Positions 16,217-24,388 of a stretch of DNA of 64,000 bases are shown here, one piece after another. Position numbers and translations under genes: made by a program. Numbering within the stretch: position 1 is the first letter of the stretch; each line of letters begins with the position of its first letter. Source of the DNA: Methylobacterium nodulans ORS 2060 (lineage in GTDB: Bacteria; Pseudomonadota; Alphaproteobacteria; Rhizobiales; Beijerinckiaceae); contig NC_011887.1 of NCBI RefSeq assembly GCF_000022085.1, forward strand, positions 186,001 through 250,000, given 5' to 3'. The notes below the pieces were generated by a model. The model saw only the letters and a list, made by a program, of their open reading frames with translations, did no database searches and had not been told where the DNA came from.

Positions 16217-16713
16217 TTCGCCTCCCGGAATGCTCGACGAAAAACACCCGTATAACGCGCAGATCGCCGAAGAGATCGAGTGCTGACACCGGGCACCCGA
16301 AAGACCGCTTCAGGTCAAAGTGGTTCCTTTAGCGCGTCCGTGTAAAGATCCACATTCCGGATGTTCCACGGACACGCGCCTATCAATTGTCTCGTTCGAC
16401 AGACACGTGCGGCTTGTCGCGAGTGATCGGGTTCCGGTTCCCGCAACTCCCGCAATCCTGCAGTGTGGTCGTTGCTGTCCATGGTCATGCCGGCCCACTT
16501 CTGGATCATGCGATCCTGGTTCAGCAGCAGTGCCGCCCGCCTGGACGTTCTTCCAGCGCCCCCGGCTCGCGGCGTGGCGCACAAATGGCTCAGATGCGCC
16601 AAGGGCGCCGGTTAATCGCATACTCTCTGGGGTTCGGCAGTGGGCCGAAAGCAGCCTCTAGGATGGCCAAGCGGACTGGGAGATGACCCTATTGCCGGCT
16701 TGGAAGGGCAGCC
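16217..16713. other. intergenic region without a convincing gene
   Basis: A minus frame ending at 16315 includes MTMDSNDHTAGLRELREPEP and NIRNVDLYTDALK, which have some coding character, but no ribosome site or family supports it. It would lie just upstream of the kinase on the same strand. Nothing else was seen. Confidence 0.35.
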
Positions 16714-16956
16714 ATGAGCCAGCCTGATCAGATTGCGATCTTCGTCGACGCAGACGCCTGTTCGGTGAAGGACAAGGTCTACCGGGTCGCCGCACGCTAC
16801 GGGCTGCACGTCTTCATGGTCGCCAACAGCTTCATGAACCTGCCCCGCGAGCCCTGGATCGAGCGTGTCGTGGTGCAACAGCGATCGAGCGCAACGCATC
16901 GACGGCACGGCCGCCGGCCACCACGATCGGGAAGATGGTGGTGGTCGATCCCATGA
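16714..16956 (+). pseudogene. YaiI/YqxD family (DUF188) gene, truncated
   Basis: Starts with a good GGAAGGG ribosome site and the family N-terminus IAIFVDADACSVKDKVYRVA, then YGLHVFMVANSFMNLPREPW and IERVVV. At about base 16876 similarity stops abruptly and an arginine-rich unrelated tail follows. Full-length members are about 150 residues; only about 52 remain, so the PIN-like NYN-type fold is destroyed. The joined sequence is the 5' part of another gene on the opposite strand, indicating a deletion or inversion junction. Confidence 0.75.
16877..16954 (-). pseudogene. 5' fragment of an unidentified gene
   Basis: ATG 16954 sits behind AGGAG and opens MGSTTTIFPIVVAGGRAVDA, then LRSIAV, after which the sequence becomes antisense to the yaiI-type gene. 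The clean start signal and abrupt end suggest a gene cut by the same rearrangement that truncated its neighbour. Function unknown. Confidence 0.3.
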
Positions 16957-17558
16957 GGGGCTCCTGTCCGAGACGAGGTGGACCCCGCGATCTTCAGACA
17001 GGCCTCGCCGGGCCAATCACGCCAACTGCTTGCAAAACGCCCTACCGCGGAAGCGGTTTAGTTCACTGGCACGTTGCCGAACACCCTCGGCTTGGATGCA
17101 GTTCTATGCCAGCAGGACCTGAACGACCCGTCGGATCCCCTCCCCTGCTTCTCCAAGGCGTCGCGTCGTTCCAATGCAGCGTCACCGGCAACATCCCGCT
17201 GAACGGAAGAGAATGACCCCAAGCGGTCCTTCGCGGTGCATGTGAGGAATGTCCGGTTGCGAGCGTTTTCCAGACCTTTGATTTCCTGACAGGGTTTCCT
17301 GACACGGGCGGCTTGGGGGCTGGAGCGCCGGGCACGATTCAATCCGCGTGTAAGATTTCCCATCGTTTTCTGTACATTCGGGCGCAGCTTGTTTTTCGGC
17401 CGCGGCAACGCGTGCTCGGCCGCGCGTCCAGTATTTGCTCAGATTAGCAGCGGAAATGTGCGTTTTAAGACATCAGACCTCCGGTATAACAAGTCATGAT
17501 GACAGTACCAGCCAGACTATGATCAAGCTTGACAGAATGTATCTATTTGACTGCCTAT
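16957..17558. other. intergenic region
   Basis: No gene was recognised. It contains the inverse partial copy (17247-17265) of the GAATGTCCGG repeat. Confidence 0.4.
17247..17265 (-). repeat. partial inverse copy of the GAATGTCCGG repeat
   Basis: GAATGTCCGGTTGCGAGCG is the exact reverse complement of 12234-12252, 5 kb away. The rest of the palindrome is not conserved here. Confidence 0.65.
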
Positions 17559-17942
17559 ATGGGATCTCGCATTGGCATTCGGCCAGACAGCTCCGATGAT
17601 CACCTGCCAAATGCATGCGGCAGGCGTTCAAGGGAGAGTGGAATATTCAGACGATCTCTGCCGCTGCTGTTCGCGTTTGCGGTGGCCGCTACAGCCTCGT
17701 TCGCGGGAGCGTTCTCGACGAGAGCCGTGCCCGTTTCGGTTGAAACGGCCACGGCTCTTCAGTCTTTGATTTTTCGCGCTCCCTCACGCCGAACCGGTAT
17801 CCACTTCGGCGGGGAGCGCTCTAGCGCTCAGGCCTCACCGTTGAGCGGGGCCGCCGGCTTGGCGGCGCAGGCGGAGCCCGAGATGCTGCATCAGGTGCAG
17901 TATGGGGGACACCGCCATCATCGCCGGCATCATCACTTCTGA
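17559..17942 (+). CDS. secreted or membrane-anchored histidine-rich hypothetical protein
   Basis: About 127 residues from ATG 17559; TTG 17529 would add ten. After a long polar N-terminus, RRSLPLLFAFAVAATASFAG forms a signal- or anchor-type helix. The C-terminus is strikingly basic and histidine-rich: MLHQVQYGGHRHHRRHHHF. A histidine cluster next to a copper-efflux operon (transcribed from the other strand) could bind metal, but that is inference. No ribosome site supports either start strongly and no family is recognised. Confidence 0.45.
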   Translation: MGSRIGIRPDSSDDHLPNACGRRSRESGIFRRSLPLLFAFAVAATASFAGAFSTRAVPVSVETATALQSLIFRAPSRRTGIHFGGERSSAQASPLSGAAGLAAQAEPEMLHQVQYGGHRHHRRHHHF

Positions 17943-18058
17943 ACCGATCCGGCGGACGAATGGAACGACCAGGGGGCCCATGGGCCCCCTTGATGCGTGC
18001 GCACGCCGTGCGGGCGCCTTGGATCGCCCCGCCATTACCAGGGCTTGCGGATGGCTGC

Positions 18059-18541
18059 TTAGAGCAGGGTCGCGCCACGGTAACGGGCGAAGGTGCGCGT
18101 TCCGGCGGGCCCGAACAGCACCACCTCGTAGGTGTCCGGGTCCATGCCTTCGACCTCCATGCCGGGCGAGCCGATCGGCATGCCGGGCACCGCAAGTCCG
18201 GTGGCGGCGGGTTTCTCGGTGAGCAGCCGGGTGATCGCCTCGGCAGGGACATGGCCCTCGATCACGTAGCCCCCAACCTGGGCGGTATGACAAGACGCCA
18301 GCGCCCGCGGCACACCCAGTGTGGCCTTGAGCGGCGCGACCGGGCCGGTGGTCACCGCGACCGGAAAACCGGCCGTGCGCAGGTGCGCCACCCAGGCCTC
18401 GCAGCAGCCGCAGTTCGGGTCCTTGGTCACGGCGACCCGCGGCAAGCTCCCCGCGGCGGCACGCAGCGGCACAACGGCGACCAGGCTGCCCAGACCGGCC
18501 AGCAGGGTCCGGCGGGTGAGGGGCGGACGAGAGATCATCAC
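18059..18541 (-). CDS. DUF411 metal-binding protein, Tat/Sec exported
   Basis: 160 residues. The N-terminus (RPPLTRRTLLAGLGSLVAVV) has the twin arginine and hydrophobic core of an exported protein. The mature domain carries the DUF411 signature KDPNCGCCEAWVAHL and the later ASCHTAQVGGYVIEGHVP and AVPGMPIGSPGME, a Met/Cys/His set that fits Cu(I) binding. DUF411 proteins regularly accompany copper-resistance genes. It begins 18 bases after the CusA stop, last in the operon, and follows TGGAGTG. A periplasmic copper-handling role is inferred from family and context. Confidence 0.9.
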   Translation of the reverse strand: MMISRPPLTRRTLLAGLGSLVAVVPLRAAAGSLPRVAVTKDPNCGCCEAWVAHLRTAGFPVAVTTGPVAPLKATLGVPRALASCHTAQVGGYVIEGHVPAEAITRLLTEKPAATGLAVPGMPIGSPGMEVEGMDPDTYEVVLFGPAGTRTFARYRGATLL

Positions 18542-18559
18542 AGCACTCCAGGCAGAACG

Positions 18560-21500
18560 TTACTCAGCGGCGTGGCGGTAGGACTGGGCGGCAACCGCCG
18601 GTGGCGCTGCAGTCCCAGCCGCGCGGGGCAGGCCCCGCCCCTTGATCAGGGCATAGACGGCCGGGATCACCACCAGGGTCAGCACGGTCGAGGAGACCAT
18701 TCCGCCGATCATCGGCACGGCGATGCGCTGCATCACCTCCGAGCCGGCACCGGTGCTCCACAGGATCGGCAGCAGCCCGGCCATGATCGCCGCCACGGTC
18801 ATCATCTTGGGGCGCACGCGCTCGACCGCGCCGACCATGATGGCCTGGCGCAGGTCGTCCCGCGTGAGCGGCTGGCCGGCCTTGTCGCGCACCGCCCGGA
18901 CCTCGGCCAGGGCATGGTCGAGATAGACGAGCATGATGACCCCGGTTTCGGCCGCGACGCCCGCCAGGGCGATGAAGCCGACCACCACCGCCACCGACAG
19001 GTTGAACCCCATCCACCACAGCAGCCACACGCCGCCGACCAGCGCAAACGGCAGTGACAGCATCACGATCAGGGTTTCGGTCAGGCGGCGGAAGTTGAGG
19101 TACAGCAGCAGGACAATCACCAGCAGGGTCAGCGGCACGACGATCCGCAGGCGCGCCTCGGCCCGCTCCAGGTACTCGAACTGGCCGCTCCACTGGAGGC
19201 TCATGCCCGGCGGCAGCTTCACCTCATGCGCCACCGCCGCCTGGGCCGCGGCGACGTAGCCGCCGAGATCGCGCCCGCTGATGTCCACGAACAGGTAGAC
19301 GGCCAGCCGGCCGTTCTCGGTGCGGATCGAAGTCGGCCCGCGGGTCAGCTGGACCTTGGCGACCTCGCCCAGGGGCACGGTGCCACCTGCCGGCAACGGC
19401 ACCTGCACCTCGCCGGCAATCGCCTGTGGGCTGGCGCGGAAGGCGCGTGGATAGCGCAGATTGACCGTGTAGCGCTCGCGCCCCTCGACGGTGGTGGTGA
19501 CGCTCTCGCCGCCCAGGGCCATGGCGATCACGTCCTGCACGTCGCCGACCATCAGGCCGTAGCGGCCCAGCGCCTCCCGGTCGGGCGTGATGTCGAGGAA
19601 GTAGCCGCCGATCACCCGCTCGGCATAGGCGCTCGCCGTGCCCGGCACGGCACGGATCACCGCCTCGACCTGGCGGGCGACCTGTTCCATCGCGCCAAGG
19701 TCGGTGCCGAAGATCTTGACGCCGACCGGCGTGCGGATGCCGGTCGCCAGCATGTCGATGCGTGCGCGGATCGGCTGGGTCCAGGCGTTCGACACGCCCG
19801 GAAACTGCAGCGCGGCATCCATTTCGGCCTTGAGGCTCGCCAGCGTCACGCCCGGGCGCCACTCGGCTTTCGGCTTCAGATTGATGATCGTCTCGAACAT
19901 CTCGGTCGGGGCCGGATCGGTCGCCGTGTTCGCCCGGCCGGCCTTGCCGTAGACCGAGGCCACTTCCGGGAAGCTCTTGATGATCCGGTCCTGCGTGGCG
20001 AGCAGCTCGGCCGCCTTGGTGATCGACACGCCCGGCAGGGTGGTCGGCATGTACATCAGGGTGCCTTCGTTCAACTCGGGCATGAACTCCGAGCCGAGCT
20101 GGCGGGCCGGCCAGACGGTGGCGCCAAGCGCCACCACGGCCAAGAGGATGGTCAGCAGGCGCGCGCGCAGCACGCCGCGGATCACCGGCCGGTAGAGCCG
20201 GATCAGCAGGCGGTTGAGCGGGTTCCTGTGCTCCGGGATGATCCTGCCGCGCACGAACACCACCATCAGCGCCGGCACCAGCGTGACCGACAGCAGCGCT
20301 GCGGCGGCCATGGCAAAGGTCTTGGTGAAGGCCAGCGGCCCGAACAGCCGACCCTCCTGGCTCTCCAGGGTGAAGATCGGCAGGAACGAGACCGTGATCA
20401 CGAGAAGGCTGAAAAACAGCGAGGGACCGACCTCGCCGGCCGCGTCGATCAGGATCTGCGTGCGCGGCGCGTCGGGCGGCGCCCGCTCCAGGTGCTTGTG
20501 GGCGTTCTCGATCATCACGATCGCCGCATCGATCATCGCGCCGACCGCGATGGCGATGCCGCCCAGGCTCATGATGTTGGCACCGATCCCCAGGAAGCGC
20601 ATGGCGCCCAGGGCCATCAGGATGCCGACCGGCAGCATCAGGATCGCCACCAGAGCACTCCTGAGGTGCAACAGGAAGACCACGCAGACCAGCGCGACGA
20701 TCAGGCTTTCCTCGATCAGTGTACTTTTCAGCGTCTCGATCGCGGCGTCGATCAGCTGCGAGCGGTCGTAGACCGGCACGATCTCGGTGCCCGCGGGCAG
20801 GCTGTGGGCGATTTCGGCCAGGCGCTGCTTGGCGCTCTCGATCACCGTGAGGGCATTGGCGCCGAAGCGCTGCAGGATGATCCCGCCGGCCACCTCGCCG
20901 TCGCCGTTGAGCTCGGTCAGGCCGCGCCGCTCGTCGGGACCGAGCTCGACCCGGGCGACATCGCGCAAGCGCAGCGGCGTGCCGCCCTCGGTCTTCAGGA
21001 CGATGTTCTCGAGGTCGGCCGGGCTTTTGAGATAGCCCCGGCCGCGCACCATGAACTCGAACTCGGACAATTCGACCGTCCGGCCGCCGACATCGGTGTT
21101 GCTGGCCCGGATCGCCTCACGCAGCTTCGTCAGCGGGAGGCCCAGGGCGCGCAGGCGGTTGGGATCGACCACCACGTTGTACTGCTTGACGAAGCCGCCG
21201 ACGCTGGCGACCTCGGCCACGCCCTCGGCGCGGGAGGCGCCGAAGCGCACCACCCAGTCCTGCAGCGAACGCAGCTCGGCCAGCGTCTTCTGTTTGGCCA
21301 GGATCGCGTACTGGTAGACCCAGCCGACACCGGTGGCGTCGGGCCCCAGGCCGGGCGTCACGCCGGCCGGCAGGCGGCTGGCGGCGGTGCTGAGGTATTC
21401 GAGCACGCGCGAGCGCGCCCAATAGGGGTCGGTGCCGTCCTCGAAGATCACGTAGACGAACGACACCCCGAAGAACGAGAACCCCCGCACCACCTTGGAT

Positions 21501-21733
21501 TTCGGCACCGTCAGCATGGCGGTGGTCAGCGGGTAGGTGACCTGGTCCTCGACCACCTGCGGCGCCTGGCCGGGATATTCGGTGTAGACGATGGTCTGGA
21601 CGTCCGAGAGGTCCGGAATGGCATCCAACGGCAGCGTGCGCAGGGCATGGAGGCCGGCGGCGACGGCAAACACGGTGCCGATCAGCACCAGCACCAGGTT
21701 GCGGGCGGACCAGCCGATCAGGCGCGCGATCAT
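18560..21733 (-). CDS. cusA: CusA/CzcA-type heavy-metal efflux RND pump
   Basis: 1057 residues, full length for an HME-RND inner-membrane pump that exports metal ions in exchange for protons. N-terminal transmembrane helix MIARLIGWSARNLVLVLIG, then the porter region, and a helix IV with GAMIDAAIVMIENAHKHLE containing the proton-relay acidic residues. The Cu(I)/Ag(I) methionine ladder of CusA is matched by LMYMPTTLPGV, MLATGIRTPVGVKIFG and RYGLMVGDVQ, which favours copper/silver over cobalt-zinc-cadmium. It overlaps CusB by four bases (ATGA), so translation is coupled. Together with CusB and an outer-membrane channel, not encoded here, it would form the tripartite exporter. Confidence 0.92.
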   Translation of the reverse strand: MIARLIGWSARNLVLVLIGTVFAVAAGLHALRTLPLDAIPDLSDVQTIVYTEYPGQAPQVVEDQVTYPLTTAMLTVPKSKVVRGFSFFGVSFVYVIFEDGTDPYWARSRVLEYLSTAASRLPAGVTPGLGPDATGVGWVYQYAILAKQKTLAELRSLQDWVVRFGASRAEGVAEVASVGGFVKQYNVVVDPNRLRALGLPLTKLREAIRASNTDVGGRTVELSEFEFMVRGRGYLKSPADLENIVLKTEGGTPLRLRDVARVELGPDERRGLTELNGDGEVAGGIILQRFGANALTVIESAKQRLAEIAHSLPAGTEIVPVYDRSQLIDAAIETLKSTLIEESLIVALVCVVFLLHLRSALVAILMLPVGILMALGAMRFLGIGANIMSLGGIAIAVGAMIDAAIVMIENAHKHLERAPPDAPRTQILIDAAGEVGPSLFFSLLVITVSFLPIFTLESQEGRLFGPLAFTKTFAMAAAALLSVTLVPALMVVFVRGRIIPEHRNPLNRLLIRLYRPVIRGVLRARLLTILLAVVALGATVWPARQLGSEFMPELNEGTLMYMPTTLPGVSITKAAELLATQDRIIKSFPEVASVYGKAGRANTATDPAPTEMFETIINLKPKAEWRPGVTLASLKAEMDAALQFPGVSNAWTQPIRARIDMLATGIRTPVGVKIFGTDLGAMEQVARQVEAVIRAVPGTASAYAERVIGGYFLDITPDREALGRYGLMVGDVQDVIAMALGGESVTTTVEGRERYTVNLRYPRAFRASPQAIAGEVQVPLPAGGTVPLGEVAKVQLTRGPTSIRTENGRLAVYLFVDISGRDLGGYVAAAQAAVAHEVKLPPGMSLQWSGQFEYLERAEARLRIVVPLTLLVIVLLLYLNFRRLTETLIVMLSLPFALVGGVWLLWWMGFNLSVAVVVGFIALAGVAAETGVIMLVYLDHALAEVRAVRDKAGQPLTRDDLRQAIMVGAVERVRPKMMTVAAIMAGLLPILWSTGAGSEVMQRIAVPMIGGMVSSTVLTLVVIPAVYALIKGRGLPRAAGTAAPPAVAAQSYRHAAE

Positions 21734-23190
21734 CGGGCGGCCTCCGGGGCGGGAGTGGCCGCGGCCATGCTCTGCAGCGCGGCTTTGAGGTTGCTTTCGG
21801 CGTCGATCAGGAAGTTGGCCGCGGTCACCACCTGGGCCCCGGCCTGCAGACCCTCGCGGATCTCCACATAGCCGTCGCCTCGGCGGCCGACCTTGACCTC
21901 GCGCGGCTCGAATCGTCCCTCGCCCTTGTCGAGAATGACCACCTGGCGCGTGCCGGTGTCGATCACCGCATCATCGGGTACGGCGACCACCGGTGCGTCG
22001 CTGCCGGTGGTAATCTCGACATCCGCGTACATGGCCGGGCGCAGGTCGCCGTTGGGGTTGGGCAGCTCGATGCGCAGGCGCGCGGTGCGCGTGCCCGTCG
22101 ACAGGTGCGGATAGATCCGCGTCACCGTGCCGGTGAACGCTCGGTCCGGGAACGCACGGGCGCGCACAATGGCGCGCTGGCCCTCGGCCACGGCAGCCAG
22201 ATCGCGCTCGGGCACATCGGCCAGGACCCAGACCCGGCTGTGATCGACGATTCGGAACAGCACGGCGCCGGCCTGCGCGCGCATGCCGTCCGAAACATTG
22301 CGCTCGACCACCACGCCGTCGCGCGGCGACGTCCAGGTGATCGCCGCCGGGACCTTGCGGGTTCGCTCGATCTCATCGATCACCTCGGGCGGGATCGCCA
22401 GGTTTTCCAGGCGGCGGCGAGCGCCCTCGTAGCCGATGGCCGACAGATACTGCGCCGCGGCGGCGTTGATCTCGGGCGAGAACAGGCGCAGCAGCGGCTG
22501 GCCCTTGTGGACATGGTCACCGGTGGTGACGCTCTCGACCGTCTCGACGAAGGCGTCCGTCCGCGTGGCGATCACCGAAACCCGCCGCTCATCCTCCTCG
22601 ACGGTGCCGGGCGCGCGGACCGGTTGCGACAGCACGCGGCGCTCGATCGTCTCAGAGCGCACGCCAGTGCGCTGGATCTTGCCCGGCGAGATGGTGACGG
22701 CGCTGCCGTCCGTGTCCTCGCCCGCATAGACGGGCAGGTAGTCCATCCCCATCGAGTCCTTCTTCGGCACCGGCGAGGTGTCCGGCAGGCCCATCGGGTT
22801 GCGGTAGTAGAGGATCCGTTTTTTCTCCCCACCGGCCGGGGCGTCCGGCGGACGATCGGCGGGGCCATCGGCCTCCATGTCGTCCGTCTCGAAATGGATG
22901 TCCTCGCTGGCGTGCACGGGCCGGAACGCCCGGCCGTCCGGCGTGCGGGTGGGCTCCAGGCTGTAGGCCGGCCTGCCATCCGGATCCTGGTAGTAGACCA
23001 CCGGGCCGCGCGGCGCGGGTGCGGGTGCTGCCGGGGGCGGGGCCGCGGCCGGCGGCAGCCAAAGGGCGAATTCCGTGCGGGCACGGTCGAGGAGCGCGGG
23101 CGCGGGATTGCTCCCGTGCCCGGCCCAATAGCCGGCACCCCCCGCCGCCAATGCGGCGAGGGTCCCGGCCAGCCAGGCCGACCTGCTCAT
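21730..23190 (-). CDS. cusB: CusB-type periplasmic adaptor of a heavy-metal efflux RND system
   Basis: 486 residues. The N-terminal helix (LAGTLAALAAGGAGYWAG) anchors it; a proline-rich linker follows. Two heavy-metal-binding-domain-like stretches come next: VVYYQDPDGRPAYSLEP and the classical LYYRNPMGLPDTSPVPKKDS with MGMDYLPVY. The adaptor core (barrel-sandwich, alpha-hairpin, beta-barrel) includes GDHVHKGQPLLRLFSPEI and VADGQRAIVRARAFPDR-type beta-barrel sequence around residues 330-350. The protein links CusA to an outer-membrane channel and delivers metal. Four-base overlaps with both neighbours indicate tight coupling. No TolC/CusC-like gene is visible in the window. Confidence 0.9.
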   Translation of the reverse strand: MSRSAWLAGTLAALAAGGAGYWAGHGSNPAPALLDRARTEFALWLPPAAAPPPAAPAPAPRGPVVYYQDPDGRPAYSLEPTRTPDGRAFRPVHASEDIHFETDDMEADGPADRPPDAPAGGEKKRILYYRNPMGLPDTSPVPKKDSMGMDYLPVYAGEDTDGSAVTISPGKIQRTGVRSETIERRVLSQPVRAPGTVEEDERRVSVIATRTDAFVETVESVTTGDHVHKGQPLLRLFSPEINAAAAQYLSAIGYEGARRRLENLAIPPEVIDEIERTRKVPAAITWTSPRDGVVVERNVSDGMRAQAGAVLFRIVDHSRVWVLADVPERDLAAVAEGQRAIVRARAFPDRAFTGTVTRIYPHLSTGTRTARLRIELPNPNGDLRPAMYADVEITTGSDAPVVAVPDDAVIDTGTRQVVILDKGEGRFEPREVKVGRRGDGYVEIREGLQAGAQVVTAANFLIDAESNLKAALQSMAAATPAPEAAR

Positions 23191-23519
23191 TTGACAGCCT
23201 TGAGCACCAGCTTGTTTTCGACCGTGCCGGTCTCGCCCTGGACCTTGGCTCCGAGCGACAGGCGCCAGCCGCCGGCCATCGAGAGCTTGGCCTTGAAGCG
23301 GTAGATGCCGGGTTCCGGCGACGGCAGCTGTTCGATCTTGGAGGTCATCTCCTCCATGCTGTCGGGCGCCATATCGATGCGCTTGGCAAAGATCACGGCG
23401 TCCGGCACGGGCTTGCCGGTGCGCTTGTCGACCAGCCGCACGTCGAGGGTGGCGTCGCCCTGCTTGACCTCGTTTTTGACGAGCTGGAACTCGTAGTCCT
23501 TGATGTCGGCCCGAGCCAC
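23187..23519 (-). CDS. FixH/YtkA-like periplasmic protein, signal peptide apparently frameshifted
   Basis: 110 residues as an open frame from GTG 23519 (MARADIKDYEFQLV), giving a YtkA-like immunoglobulin-type domain: ATLDVRLVDKRTGKPVPDA, GIYRFKAKLSMAGGWRLSL. As drawn it has no signal peptide and no ribosome site. Upstream, the same frame encodes a good export sequence (LLARAASAALLGCALIGVARA), but the ribosome site AGGAGA and GTG 23584 are in a frame two bases off. A two-base frameshift between codons 3 and 6 would explain this. Either the protein is lost, or the assembly has an error here. Overlaps CusB by four bases. Confidence 0.7.
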   Translation of the reverse strand: MARADIKDYEFQLVKNEVKQGDATLDVRLVDKRTGKPVPDAVIFAKRIDMAPDSMEEMTSKIEQLPSPEPGIYRFKAKLSMAGGWRLSLGAKVQGETGTVENKLVLKAVK

Positions 23520-23667
23520 GCCGATCAGGGCGCAGCCGAGCAGCGCGGCCGAGGCGGCGCGCGCGAGAAGGGAGGTGTCGTCACGGCAAAAGGTCTCCTG
23601 AACACGAGGACAGCCGCGCGCAGGCGCGCGGGATCAGCCGGCTCAAAAGAGGCCGGCAGTCTCGGGT

Positions 23668-24057
23668 TCAGGCGCGGGGCGGTTCGGACGGTGGCGGCGG
23701 GGCCAAACTGCGGAACGCCGCAGACACCCACCACGGCGCGGTCTGAGCGACCGCCACCGGCATGGGCACACCGATACCAGCGGGCAGGGCCGGAGCCAAT
23801 TTAGCCAGACACAGGGCGGCCAGCGGGCAGCCCTTCTGACAGTCCGGCATGGCGGGCTTGGCCGGCGGGCAGCACGGCATGTCGTCCATGGCCGTGGCGG
23901 CCATGCCGTCCATCGGCTCAGCTGGGTCCACAGCGTGATCGACCATGGCAGCGGACATGCCCGGTGCGGCGGCCGCGACAGAGGTGGTCACCGGGGCCAG
24001 GGCCAGGCTGACGACCGCAAGGGTTGCCAGCAGCCGCATGAGGGCCTTCCAGAACAT
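23668..24057 (-). CDS. exported Met/Cys/His-rich hypothetical protein of the copper operon
   Basis: 129 residues from ATG 24057, which follows GGAAAGG. Signal peptide: MRLLATLAVVSLALAPVTTS. The mature part holds a metal-ligand-rich stretch, MDGMAATAMDDMPCCPPAKP then MPDCQKGCPLAALCLAK, with five cysteines and several methionines. This suggests copper binding or sensing in the periplasm; no family is recognised. It lies first in the intact part of the copper operon, ahead of the FixH-like gene. Confidence 0.65.
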   Translation of the reverse strand: MFWKALMRLLATLAVVSLALAPVTTSVAAAAPGMSAAMVDHAVDPAEPMDGMAATAMDDMPCCPPAKPAMPDCQKGCPLAALCLAKLAPALPAGIGVPMPVAVAQTAPWWVSAAFRSLAPPPPSEPPRA

Positions 24058-24129
24058 CACGCCTTTCCATCGCACAGCCTGGTCGCCGCGAAAAGAGCGG
24101 TGGTGGCGCGGGTGCACCGTGGCAGCGCT

Positions 24130-24255
24130 TCAGCGTGCCAATAGGAACTTGATCAGGGCGGCGATCGCGAGGATCAGGAGAAGAAGGACGAGCAGGCCGA
24201 AGATGGCCATGCTGCCCATCATCCCACCCATATCAGCCATCGCGCCGTGCATCAT
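24130..24255 (-). CDS. 41-residue methionine-rich membrane peptide
   Basis: Reads MMHGAMADMGGMMGSM followed by a single hydrophobic helix (IFGLLVLLLLILAIAALI) and a basic end, KFLLAR. The clustered methionines and histidine before the helix are typical of small copper-associated membrane proteins. Its start overlaps the end of the DUF2933 remnant in another frame, consistent with translational coupling in the original operon. Alternative starts at internal ATGs (24240, 24231) are possible; no strong ribosome site is visible. Confidence 0.6.
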   Translation of the reverse strand: MMHGAMADMGGMMGSMAIFGLLVLLLLILAIAALIKFLLAR

Positions 24256-24388
24256 GGCGGGGACCGTGGTGCATGAACAGGTGCATCAGCAGACAGGCGA
24301 GCAATAGCAGGTACGGCAGGGCGCTGAGCACGTGCCCAGTGTGCGCCATGAACAGATAGATGCCGAGGGCGGCAAGGGCGAGGATGAC
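24233..24388 (-). pseudogene. DUF2933 family gene, 5' end removed by the IS1182-type element
   Basis: Sequence immediately inside the IS boundary reads VILALAALGIYLFMAHTGHV, then LSALPYLLLLACLLMHLFMH and a histidine-rich end. The LPYLLLLACLLMHLFMHHG core is diagnostic of DUF2933, a small membrane protein of copper-resistance loci. The frame has no start codon: upstream it enters the insertion sequence and meets the transposase stop. The N-terminal residues and promoter of the whole operon have therefore been displaced. Confidence 0.75.

Noticed and set aside
14648..16255. 535-codon plus-strand frame opposite the HWE kinase
   Set aside because: Antisense shadow of a gene with complete GAF, PAS and kinase motifs.
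17528..17533. TTGACA as a -35 element for the His-rich protein
   Set aside because: No acceptable -10 at normal spacing; the match alone is weak and overlaps the possible TTG start.
19226..21871. 881-codon plus-strand frame opposite CusA
   Set aside because: High-GC antisense shadow rich in His, Arg, Gln and Asp; CusA on the other strand is unambiguous.
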